From CAYMWF01 sp964394085 [NCBI: uncultured Gemmatimonadota bacterium] (GTDB lineage Bacteria; GCA-2686955; CAYMWF01): DNA of 64,000 nucleotides. Position numbers and translations under genes: made by a program. A model generated the notes under the pieces. It did no database searches. It was given only the letters and a program-made list of their open reading frames with translations, and was not told the DNA's origin. Positions 27,122 through 35,325 of this stretch are shown in pieces. Within the stretch, counting starts at the first letter, position 1; each line of letters opens with the position of its first letter. The stretch covers positions 62,001 to 126,000 of the forward strand of contig CAYMWF010000004.1 of the NCBI GenBank assembly GCA_964394085.1. Reading direction: 5' to 3'.

Positions 27122-29536
27122 GTGATCGGACGCTCGTACCGGGCTGTTCTGAAACTCTATTTCGCGGCGGCGGTAATCGCCGGAGCAGGAATTTTCTTCG
27201 GTGCCCGTCTTCTCGCTGAATTTGAAGAATCCCGGGCGTTCAAACAGGCGTTCTTCCCTTATGAGCTTGCAATGCAGCTGCAGGATCAGATCGTCGGGGT
27301 CGAGGAACTCGCAGGAATGGGAACCAGGCTCCCGCCGCTGGATTTCGACTGCCCTGCGCCTTTTTCCTGCAGGATATTCATCGTCAAGGCAATGAAGCCG
27401 GTTTCCATTTACATACGGTTCGCTGAAACTGCTTCCGGTGAATATTACTTTTCATACAGTGATACGGAACCGGCCGCCAACGGGATTTATTACCTGGAGG
27501 AAAACGGAGAAGAGGCGGCAATATTCGACTTTTCAAACCTGTATCAGCTTTACGCCGGGGAGCCGGCACTGGAAATCTCTCTCGGGTACGCGGACGGCAA
27601 TCTCAAAGTTGAGGTCAATCACATTGTTTTGAACAGCGGTTTGGAAGCGCCACCTGAACGGTGTGTTATGACAGTGGAGGGGTACGGGTTCAGAATTGTA
27701 AGGTTCGCGGCCTACCGAACCACCGCAGAAAATCAAACTTCCTGTGCAATCGAGCGCTCTGCATACGGAAAAAAACCGCTGGTCTCCCTTCCGGATTTGA
27801 TGAGAGTCGAGAGAACGGGCGGGACCGCACAGTTCGCCGGGTTCGTCTTTTCGGTGGTCGCCGCCGCCGTGACGGCGCTGTTGCTGGCGGGGATTGCCAG
27901 GATTTGCATCGTGCGAAAGCTGCTTTTTGCCGTCAGGTGGCGTGACCTGCTTTTTTTGTTTATTCCACTCCAGGTTCTGGCGGCGTTCCTGGTGCGGTCC
28001 TACCTTGATTTACCCATCGTCTCTTTTTTATTCGTGATCCCGGTCGTACTGGTCGTGAACATATGCCTGCTTGCCGGGGGCAGAATGGCAGGAAACCCCA
28101 GGGGCGCCGGCGAGGGCTGCATTCTTGCATTTCCTTCGAAACTGCCGGGCTCTCAACCTTTTCTTTTAATGCTGGCAGGACCTATCGCCTATAGATTCGC
28201 CGTTCTTCCCCGGTTTTCGCTCCTGTCCGAGGTGATTAAAGTAGAATCCGGCACAGCGATTGTTTTTATGACTGCGCCATTGGTCCTGGGTCTTCTTGGA
28301 ACCCTGGTTTTCCGAAGCCCGACGCTTCTTTACAGCCTTGTTTTCCCGGCGCTGCAGGTATTTTTTCTAAGAGCGGCAACTTATCCCGGCATATTCCCCC
28401 AGGAACCGGTGCTGATCTTCCTGGTCATCTTCCCATGGTTCGCCTGGATTATTGCGGTATCAGCCGTGAATGCGAAAACCGCCGTCTTCAGAACGATGCT
28501 CCTGCCGGTCTTTCTGCTTCTGGCTCTGCCCGGGCTGGCGGAACTGACGATTCGCGCGAATCCAAGGTTTGACGAAGAATTAACTATCAGATCCGTACTG
28601 CAGGAGCATTTATGGCACCTGGCGGACTACACCAGTCTTTTAGGCGACTTCCCTCCTCCCGGTCCTGTTCTGCTGAGAGAGCGACACCACCGGGTGGAGA
28701 AACCGCCCGGGGTATTCAGGATTGTCTGCGCCGGCAGCTCCAGCACGTGGGGAATAGGCGCGAGCTCCGCGGATCACACGTATCCGGCCGCCCTCCAGGA
28801 TATCCTCAACGACCGGTCCGCCCCGGACCAGCGGTTCGAGGTCTTGAACGGAGGCGTGCTCGGAGCACCCCTTTATACGATAAGAGTATTCCTTCACGAC
28901 ATCCTCCTGGAGATGTCGCCGGATCTGGTTGTTCTGTATTTCGGCATAAACGGGGATACCGCAGGCCTGGCTGAAGAATACGCTCTATACAAAAAATTGG
29001 TTACTGATCATCCATTCATCGATACCGGCGAAGAGCTCTGGACCGCCAGGCACCTGGCGGTCGTGAACCGATTCACGGTTCGGCTGATGCAGACTGCGAC
29101 CCGCTCGAGAATCGTTACCGGGTTAATCCTCAGCATGGACGAGCTCAGGAAAAAATGGAGAGATAAACACGGGTTTAACGGAAGCATCAGCTTTACACTG
29201 GCAAAAACTCCCGACCTGATCGCTCACGATTCAATCCGGCGGGGTGTCCCCCTGGTCCTGGTTCCGGAAGTGGCGCGCGCATCCGTGATTTCGGGCGAGG
29301 AGATTCACGCATACAGGGGCATATTCGAGGCTTTTGACAATGGTAATAATGTTCGTATGATAGATATCGAGCCGGTAATGATCGGGCGGATGGGTGAAAA
29401 AACGCTGGATAATCTCGAACGCTGGTTCACGGATGAAGTTCACCTGTCCGATGCCGGATACTTTCTCCTGGCCGACTGCCTGGCTGAGGCTCTGATACGT
29501 GAGGAACTGCTGCCCGCCGGAATCTCCACTCCTTGA
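27122..29536 (+). CDS. Membrane protein with extracytoplasmic domain and C-terminal SGNH hydrolase domain (paralogue 2)
   Basis: 804 residues from GTG 27122, preceded by GAAGGGA; GTG 27074 is a possible but poorer start. The layout is the same as the protein at 6819. One helix (LKLYFAAAVIAGAGIFFG) is followed by an extracytoplasmic domain with ETASGEYYFSYSDTEP, a multi-pass region at about 240-500, and an SGNH domain at about 525-800. SGNH landmarks are GSSST with likely Ser540, NGGVLGAP, GINGD in the GxND position and DEVHLSDAGY with the Asp/His dyad. Located 83 bp after the ABC exporter. Identity with paralogue 1 is moderate and concentrated in the SGNH domain, implying an old duplication. 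Confidence 0.75.
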   Translation: MIGRSYRAVLKLYFAAAVIAGAGIFFGARLLAEFEESRAFKQAFFPYELAMQLQDQIVGVEELAGMGTRLPPLDFDCPAPFSCRIFIVKAMKPVSIYIRFAETASGEYYFSYSDTEPAANGIYYLEENGEEAAIFDFSNLYQLYAGEPALEISLGYADGNLKVEVNHIVLNSGLEAPPERCVMTVEGYGFRIVRFAAYRTTAENQTSCAIERSAYGKKPLVSLPDLMRVERTGGTAQFAGFVFSVVAAAVTALLLAGIARICIVRKLLFAVRWRDLLFLFIPLQVLAAFLVRSYLDLPIVSFLFVIPVVLVVNICLLAGGRMAGNPRGAGEGCILAFPSKLPGSQPFLLMLAGPIAYRFAVLPRFSLLSEVIKVESGTAIVFMTAPLVLGLLGTLVFRSPTLLYSLVFPALQVFFLRAATYPGIFPQEPVLIFLVIFPWFAWIIAVSAVNAKTAVFRTMLLPVFLLLALPGLAELTIRANPRFDEELTIRSVLQEHLWHLADYTSLLGDFPPPGPVLLRERHHRVEKPPGVFRIVCAGSSSTWGIGASSADHTYPAALQDILNDRSAPDQRFEVLNGGVLGAPLYTIRVFLHDILLEMSPDLVVLYFGINGDTAGLAEEYALYKKLVTDHPFIDTGEELWTARHLAVVNRFTVRLMQTATRSRIVTGLILSMDELRKKWRDKHGFNGSISFTLAKTPDLIAHDSIRRGVPLVLVPEVARASVISGEEIHAYRGIFEAFDNGNNVRMIDIEPVMIGRMGEKTLDNLERWFTDEVHLSDAGYFLLADCLAEALIREELLPAGISTP

Positions 29537-29650
29537 ATCCGGCCGGACGGGTTACCAGGGAGCAGGCTCCGTATAACCGGTTGAACGTTTTCGTAACCGG
29601 TGAAAATTTCATTCATCCTGTAATATCCGACCTCGTCGACCGCCGTCACC

Positions 29651-30451
29651 TCAGTTCCCCTCCTGACCGGCGCCCGCATCGGGATCGTTGTTTTTTGGGG
29701 AGGAGTGTCGTCTCTTCTTTGCGGGTGGTTCCACCCTGATTCCCGCGGCTTTGAGAATGTTGTATGTCGCCAGCGGAATCCGCTGTTCGGCAGTTGCCAG
29801 GATTTCGGCTGCATGCCTGCGGGCCGGGGCGTCGCATACCGAGGTGCATCCCCCCGATACGGGAAGCTCCGCCATCCGGGAATAGGCGGCGAGGTCCTTT
29901 TCCCGCGCGAAGCAGCCGGGCCGCACCAGGATGATCTTCCCTTTAAAAAAGGAAACCGAGGGCTCCATCGGTGCACACTCTCCATGGCGGAGGATGTTCA
30001 TCAGCACCGTCTGGGCGATATCATCCCTGTGGTGACCGGTGGCGAGTATTCCGCATCCGGCGTTTCGGGCACCGAGAAAAAGGTGCTTCCTGCGTACCCA
30101 GGAGCACCGGAAGCAGTCGATGGTTCCGGTTTTCCGGTTTTCCAGAGATTCGGAGTCCGGATCGAATTCGATTATGTCGTAACCGTATCCCCGCTGATCG
30201 AAATGGCGGACCAGCGCCGAAACGGTCTCCCTTGCAGGATCGAGATGGGGCATGTGCACATGGAGCGCGTGAAGTCTGCAGTCGATTTCTCCCCTGTCGA
30301 CGAGTTCATGGAGCAGGGCGGCCAAAGCGAGGGAGTCTTTGCCGCCGCTCACGGCGATCGCGGCTTCCGAACCCGGGGGAATCATTCCGTATTCCCTGAT
30401 GCCGCGCAGAATCGTTCGGCGCAGCTTTCGCGCCAGCGACCAGGAGCTCAT
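29651..30451 (-). CDS. TtcA-like tRNA thiolation protein (PP-loop ATPase)
   Basis: 266 residues. The N-terminal PP-loop is AVSGGKDSLALA (SGGKDS at 35-40). A CxxC pair (Cys113, Cys116 in TIDCFRCSWVRR) and further Cys at 202 and 206 are candidates for the iron-sulfur cluster used by TtcA/TtuA-type enzymes. GHHRDDIAQTVLMNILRHGE matches the TtcA family closely. Known members make 2-thiocytidine at tRNA position 32, or related thiolated bases. The start codon overlaps the stop of the upstream methyltransferase gene by 4 nt. The C-terminal tail is basic and low-complexity. Confidence 0.85.
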   Translation of the reverse strand: MSSWSLARKLRRTILRGIREYGMIPPGSEAAIAVSGGKDSLALAALLHELVDRGEIDCRLHALHVHMPHLDPARETVSALVRHFDQRGYGYDIIEFDPDSESLENRKTGTIDCFRCSWVRRKHLFLGARNAGCGILATGHHRDDIAQTVLMNILRHGECAPMEPSVSFFKGKIILVRPGCFAREKDLAAYSRMAELPVSGGCTSVCDAPARRHAAEILATAEQRIPLATYNILKAAGIRVEPPAKKRRHSSPKNNDPDAGAGQEGN

Positions 30452-31371
30452 TGTTTCTTTCCGGTGAAAATCAGGCCCTGGGCAAGGGTGAGAAACAGGC
30501 GGTTTTTCCTTACTTCTAACGGCAGCAGCGCATTTTCGAGGTCGTAGAGCCGCATTCGGAGTCTGCTGGAGAAGCGGTCTATCAACTGGGTCGGCACGAA
30601 AAACGAGGCTATTATGCTTTCGACTTCGAGTCCGTTCCCGCTGAGAAGCCTGACCCAGGCGCTGCGCCTGTGAGCCTGGAACTCCCGGCAGGAGTTCGGG
30701 TAATCTCCGTGGGGAGCGACACGGGGAAATTCAGGATGCCGCTGCCGAAATCTTTTCAGGTGTGTTTTTTCATGATCGGCGGCGGACAGCTCTGCCTCCT
30801 GTCGCCTCTCTCCGGAAAAAGCCGGCCTGTTCCCCCTGTTTCTCAACCATTTCCACATCTCGCCTGCAACGCTCATGTAGTAGGCCGGTATGAAAGTGAC
30901 TCTTTCCGCCGCGCCCGGCAGGAGAAAAACGAAGGTCCCGCCCGGTTTCAGCACCCTTGCCGCTTCTGCGGCAGCCTTTTCCCGGTTCGGAACGTGCTCG
31001 AAGGTATAGGCGCTGAATACGAGGTCTACCGATTCATCGGCGAGCGGAAGCTCTACCGCCGAACCGCCGGCGAACCATACGCCTTCTTTCGCGGCGTTTT
31101 TTCCCAGTTCCCTGGTAGCGTCCAGTCCCCGGCTGTGGGCTGATTCATCTATATAGGGCAGATCGATGCCGAGAACCCTGTCGGCCCGCTCGGCCAGCAG
31201 CATCGACATGAACCCGATGCCGCATCCGATATCGAGCCACAGACCTCCCGGCAGACCGGGAAGCGCCCTTTTTACCAGATCCAGCTCCGCTCCCCTGAAC
31301 CTGTAATAGTACGGCCAGGGTTCGAGGGAGGAGGGGAAACGGTTGTATTCAGTCCGGGAAACCAAGTTCAA
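30448..31371 (-). CDS. Class I SAM-dependent methyltransferase
   Basis: 307 residues. Motif I is WLDIGCGIGFMSMLLAERAD (about 46-65), an acidic residue follows in LGIDLPY, and the later motif is VDLVFSAYTFEHVPNREKAA, then RVLKPGGTFVFLLPG. This is a Methyltransf_11-type fold. The C-terminal 130 residues contain HLKRFRQRHPEFPR and a hydrophobic stretch, as in small-molecule or lipid/sugar methyltransferases. The substrate is not predictable. The proposed start is a TTG without a good ribosome site, so the true N-terminus is uncertain. The stop overlaps the ttcA-like start by 4 nt. Confidence 0.85.
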   Translation of the reverse strand: MNLVSRTEYNRFPSSLEPWPYYYRFRGAELDLVKRALPGLPGGLWLDIGCGIGFMSMLLAERADRVLGIDLPYIDESAHSRGLDATRELGKNAAKEGVWFAGGSAVELPLADESVDLVFSAYTFEHVPNREKAAAEAARVLKPGGTFVFLLPGAAERVTFIPAYYMSVAGEMWKWLRNRGNRPAFSGERRQEAELSAADHEKTHLKRFRQRHPEFPRVAPHGDYPNSCREFQAHRRSAWVRLLSGNGLEVESIIASFFVPTQLIDRFSSRLRMRLYDLENALLPLEVRKNRLFLTLAQGLIFTGKKQ

Positions 31372-31507
31372 CAGTCGATTCGATCGAAATTAGTGTTAAC
31401 TGCTATATCCCACCACTAGGGGTGAACGGGTCAGGAAGCAAATAGCATATTGAAAAGAAGGAATACAGAGAATTTTATCAAAAAGGGGATGGTGTTTTCT
31501 AACAGGT

Positions 31508-32608
31508 TCACCCGGCGACGAACCCGGGAAGGTAACGGGGGGGCGACAGGTAGCCGTCATTTACCAGCTTGATCACCAGCGGAAGATCCTCGATTCGGAT
31601 TTTACCTGCGAAAAGGAGACGCTTCTTCTCGTCGTCGCTCTCTTCGAAAAAACGCTCCACTTTGTGCAGGCCGTGCAGGTAGAGATAGTCTTTGACGTAT
31701 GAGCCGGGCCTGGAGACATCGGATATACCCATTTTCGCCCTGAGGGCGACGTCGAAAGCAGCGTCGGGCTCATAATATGCCGTCATCTCGCTGAACAGGT
31801 CGTAGAAACTTCCGTTCGCGGCGGACTGCGCCGCGATTACCCGGGCCGATATCCTGCGGTGGACCACCGGACTGAAACAATCCTCTTTCACTTCGATATA
31901 TTCCGCGAGCCCTTCTTCCGTCTCCTGGTAACCGGGAAGACCCGTGCCGAAAATGGTCAGGGGCTGCAGGTACCCGTTGGATGCCCGGAGCACGTGGATC
32001 CCGATTTCGTGAACCACTATCATCTTGATCACCGATTCGTGCCATGACGCGTCGGCCCTGATACAGAATTCCCGGGCGATGTTGTCGACGCACGCCTTTA
32101 TGCCCATATCGGGTAAAACACGGACTTCCCAGTCGAATCCGTAATCTCTCATGGCGTCTCTGAGCAGCTCGGCGCATTCATCGGCCTTGATCAGCCTGCC
32201 TGTCGGCGCTCCGGCATCAGGCGGTATGGTTTTCAGGTTCACCCACGATTTTTTCAGAAGTTCATCGGACGGAAAACCGAACATCTCGCGGGAACATCGA
32301 TCGACCACCGCCGCGTCGTGCGACTCCGCCATCTCGATTTCCAGGAGCTTGTACTGCGCCCACCTCTTGAAAACCGCTTCCATCGGATCGCTGCCGTCGA
32401 GCTTGTCTTCGAACGCCTCTATTTCGCGGCGCCTGAGTTCGGGGAGCTCCGGATAGGTGAATACGGGCTCGTATTTCGCACCTTTTTTAAAGGCCTCGAT
32501 AACCTTTGCATATTCCTCGTTTCTGTTGAGAGGGCTCATGTAATTGTCCACGTCAATCCCGCCTTCGAGCTCGACCCTCTCTTCATCGATTTTTTTCCAT
32601 CGGTCCAT
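31508..32608 (-). CDS. DUF1704 (QEGLA/MATCAP-like) metallopeptidase family protein
   Basis: 366 residues. The zinc-peptidase motif HEIGIH is in MIVVHEIGIHVLRASNG, and the family-defining second motif is EEGLAEYIEV (YQETEEGLAEYIE) some 30 residues later. This pair defines DUF1704, the tyrosine/MATCAP-like putative peptidases sometimes annotated as flavohemoglobin-expression-modulating proteins. No signal peptide, so cytoplasmic. AAGGA lies 9-10 nt before the ATG, and a good promoter is upstream. The substrate in bacteria is unknown; eukaryotic MATCAP members remove C-terminal Tyr from tubulin. Confidence 0.85.
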   Translation of the reverse strand: MDRWKKIDEERVELEGGIDVDNYMSPLNRNEEYAKVIEAFKKGAKYEPVFTYPELPELRRREIEAFEDKLDGSDPMEAVFKRWAQYKLLEIEMAESHDAAVVDRCSREMFGFPSDELLKKSWVNLKTIPPDAGAPTGRLIKADECAELLRDAMRDYGFDWEVRVLPDMGIKACVDNIAREFCIRADASWHESVIKMIVVHEIGIHVLRASNGYLQPLTIFGTGLPGYQETEEGLAEYIEVKEDCFSPVVHRRISARVIAAQSAANGSFYDLFSEMTAYYEPDAAFDVALRAKMGISDVSRPGSYVKDYLYLHGLHKVERFFEESDDEKKRLLFAGKIRIEDLPLVIKLVNDGYLSPPRYLPGFVAG

Positions 32609-32639
32609 TTCTTCAAGTCCTTTCGAGCTTGTTCAGCGC

Positions 32640-32667
32640 ATTATAGGGCGGCCGCACGCCTTTGCAA
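32640..32667 (-). promoter_or_regulatory. Promoter of the DUF1704 gene
   Basis: Leftward TTGCAA (32667-32662), 16-bp spacer, perfect TATAAT (32645-32640), about 30 bp before the start codon. Confidence 0.65.
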
Positions 32668-32734
32668 GCGGATTCGACGCGTCTGCTCAGCGGTTTCAGC
32701 GGAATGGAATTCTCAGGATTGATGACCCGGTATA

Positions 32735-33649
32735 TTATTTGCCGAGTATCATCATGAGCAGGGGAACCGCGGGAATACCGATGGCAAGGGAGCAGGAGAG
32801 GAGGTTGGCCGCGAATGCGGTGTCGAGCCCGGTGATGGAGGCGTACGTCAGGGTATTGTATCCGACGGGGGCGGCCGAACAGAGGATGACGATTGTTCGG
32901 GTCAATCCGGTGAGCCCGAACAGGTGGGTCAGGGCCAGTCCGCAGAGAAGACCTACCCCGATCCGAACGAGCAGGGCGCTGAACAGAAGCCGGGGGTGGG
33001 ATATCCTGGGTTCGAAATATACGCCCAGGGCGAGTAGAACGAGGGTGATCGTCAGGGTGCCGAGCATCTCCAGGAAAGTATTGACCATTCCGGTGGGCGG
33101 CCGGCCGGCGAAGTTGAGCCCGAATGCGACGACGAGAGCCCAGAGAGGCGGGGCGGTCAGAAGCTTGCGGACCGCCGCCCCCGGCGCCGCGGCGCTGCCG
33201 CTGCCGAAACGGCAGGCGGTATAATATGCGAACGAAAATACGATAACCGCGTTCCCCGAATCGTAGATGGCGGCGAGCGCAAACCCCTCGTTTCCGTATA
33301 CGGCTATTATGAAAGGCAGCAGGAAGCCTATGTTCATTATCATCGCTCCGACCATTGCGACGCCGAGAGTCGCTCGATCGGCTTCGGTCCTTTTAAGAAT
33401 CAGGTTCGAGGCGGTGAAGGTGAATATATAGGTGGAAGCGGCGAGAAACGGCAGCGCGGCGAGGGAGGGGGATATCTCGAGCCTGCTCACGGTGCTGAGG
33501 ATCAGAGCCGGCACCGCGGCGAAGAATACGATTCGCAGCAGGACATCCGCCCCGCGGCGATCGACGATACCGGCGACGCGAAGCAGCACGCCGACGGCGA
33601 ACGTCAGAAGCACGGGCGTGAGTTTGATGAGGATATCGAGTATCTGCAC
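32735..33649 (-). CDS. AEC-family (auxin efflux carrier-like) permease
   Basis: 304 residues from a GTG at 33649, which begins VQILDILIKLTPVLLTFAVG; a longer frame would run into the end of the preceding gene. Ten predicted transmembrane helices in two five-helix halves, with mid-protein NAVIVFSFAYYTA and the C-terminal conserved ALGVYFEPR and SAAPVGYNTLTYA. The latter corresponds to the family PxGxN segment in the tenth-helix region. AEC members export or import organic anions such as malate or auxin-like acids. It sits 25 bp downstream of the beta-helix gene in the same direction. Confidence 0.88.
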   Translation of the reverse strand: MQILDILIKLTPVLLTFAVGVLLRVAGIVDRRGADVLLRIVFFAAVPALILSTVSRLEISPSLAALPFLAASTYIFTFTASNLILKRTEADRATLGVAMVGAMIMNIGFLLPFIIAVYGNEGFALAAIYDSGNAVIVFSFAYYTACRFGSGSAAAPGAAVRKLLTAPPLWALVVAFGLNFAGRPPTGMVNTFLEMLGTLTITLVLLALGVYFEPRISHPRLLFSALLVRIGVGLLCGLALTHLFGLTGLTRTIVILCSAAPVGYNTLTYASITGLDTAFAANLLSCSLAIGIPAVPLLMMILGK

Positions 33650-33674
33650 GGTGAGCGACCCTGGGGGGGACGGC

Positions 33675-35300
33675 TTATGCGGAAGAGCCGTTGTTCGCCG
33701 ATCGGGCGTGTATGACTTCAACCTGAAAGGCGGTATCCGCGATCACGGTACCCCGGTAAAAGAATCTGACCGTGACAGTGTAACATCCCGCGGGCGTCGA
33801 GTCGAGTATCGGTCCGATTTGATACGCCGCTTCGTAATGACCGCCGGATTCCAGCGAAAAAAGGCTTCCCGAGTACATCGGTCTTTCAGTCGATGCGGGG
33901 CCTTCCACCAGGTAATTCGCCCTGTCGAAGTAGTGCGTCACCGTATCCGGGTTGGTTATTTCCACGAGGAAATGGAGGGTGTCGCCGGTGGAAAGCGAAT
34001 CATCGAAACCGGACGCTTCGACCTGGATCGCTCCCACCGGTATAAGCTCGTCCGCGCCGATGTCGAAACCCGCTCCCAGCGGACGCAGGTCTCCGTCGAG
34101 GTCGATTGAAACCGAGACGTCTTCACCGGCATCCGCGCACGGAGAGCCGGCGACTATCCGGTAGTTTCCGTTTTCCGGGTCTGAAAAAAGCGGGTCGGCG
34201 CTCAGGTTCCCGGCGCCGGCCCATCCGCCTTCGATATTGGAGGAGGTAACCAGCACGTCGCCGGATTCGAGAAATATCTCGTCAGGGGAACTCCCCCAGA
34301 GGATGGCGTTCGCCACGACAACGTCGCTGAACATGCCTGAATAGATGCTTCCGCCGGTAGACGCCCCGTTTGCGGACGTGGTGCAGTGTTTCAACACCGG
34401 CGAAGAGGCCATGATATCTAGCCCGGCTCCGAATTCGGCGCTGTTTTCAACGATCAGACAATTCGTCCACAAACCGGCCGACTCCCACAGGGCCGCAGCG
34501 CCGCCGTTCAATCCGGCGCTGTTTCCGGAGAGTATCGTGTTCGATACTGTTGGAGACGCGTATTTGAAATCTATCCCGCCGCCGGACAAACCCGCGAAGT
34601 TCGAATCGAATACGGATGCCAGGATTACCGGTTCGTTATTCCAGCAACAAATTCCTCCGCCGCCCGATCTGGCTTTATTGCCGGTAAAAACGCATGAGAG
34701 CACGATCATATCCGTCCCTACCGCGACGATGCCGCCTCCCGAGCTCTCGGATTCATTCCCTTCGAAAGTGCAGCCGTATAGTGTCGGCTGGGAGTCGAGG
34801 ATAAAGGCTCCTCCGCCGTTGTTCGCAAGGCAGCCGGTGACGGTGCATCCTTCCAGAAGAGGTGCGGCGTCTTTACAGTAGAAGCCGCCGCCCAGGTTGC
34901 CGGTGCATGATTCCATTACACAATCTATAATCGTTGTTGAAGCACCGTTACAGACAATGCCGCCTCCGTAATGTGTATTTCCGTTCCGAATAGTGAACCC
35001 CACCGCATGGGTTCCTGGTCCCCCCTCATCCTGGAAAATGAAACCCCACCCCATGTTTTCACAGTCTATTATCGTGGAATCGGGGCCGGCGGACGCCAGT
35101 ATCTTTATAGCTCTGCCAGAGGGGTTGAGATTATGATTGCCGTCTCCACGGTATTCTCCGGGAGCTACGAGAACCGTGTCTCCCTCTACGGCGGCATCGA
35201 TTGCATCCTGGATCAGTGCATGGTCTTCGGGGACGGAAATCGTGAATCCGCAGCAGATGACGGAGCAGGTGAGAAGCAGGATAATGGTGTGGATTTTCAT
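33675..35300 (-). CDS. Secreted right-handed parallel beta-helix repeat protein
   Basis: 541 residues from ATG 35300, which begins a signal peptide (KIHTIILLLTCSVICCGFT); the longer frame overlaps the upstream gene. After the signal comes the typical leader ALIQDAIDAAVEGDTVLVAP. About ten PbH1 coils follow, with repeated GGGI/GGAF turns (NTHYGGGIVCNGAST, NLGGGFYCKDAAPLLEG, NNGGGAFILDSQPTLYG). A closing segment (DPLFSDPENGNYRIVAGSPC) ends with an Asp-rich terminus, GFDIGADE. Residues about 420-540 form a beta-sandwich. Such proteins bind or cleave polysaccharides, but no catalytic residues are obvious. The stop lies 25 bp before the AEC gene. Confidence 0.82.
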   Translation of the reverse strand: MKIHTIILLLTCSVICCGFTISVPEDHALIQDAIDAAVEGDTVLVAPGEYRGDGNHNLNPSGRAIKILASAGPDSTIIDCENMGWGFIFQDEGGPGTHAVGFTIRNGNTHYGGGIVCNGASTTIIDCVMESCTGNLGGGFYCKDAAPLLEGCTVTGCLANNGGGAFILDSQPTLYGCTFEGNESESSGGGIVAVGTDMIVLSCVFTGNKARSGGGGICCWNNEPVILASVFDSNFAGLSGGGIDFKYASPTVSNTILSGNSAGLNGGAAALWESAGLWTNCLIVENSAEFGAGLDIMASSPVLKHCTTSANGASTGGSIYSGMFSDVVVANAILWGSSPDEIFLESGDVLVTSSNIEGGWAGAGNLSADPLFSDPENGNYRIVAGSPCADAGEDVSVSIDLDGDLRPLGAGFDIGADELIPVGAIQVEASGFDDSLSTGDTLHFLVEITNPDTVTHYFDRANYLVEGPASTERPMYSGSLFSLESGGHYEAAYQIGPILDSTPAGCYTVTVRFFYRGTVIADTAFQVEVIHARSANNGSSA

Positions 35301-35325
35301 GCTCGTTTTTCCCCACGGCCGGTTT

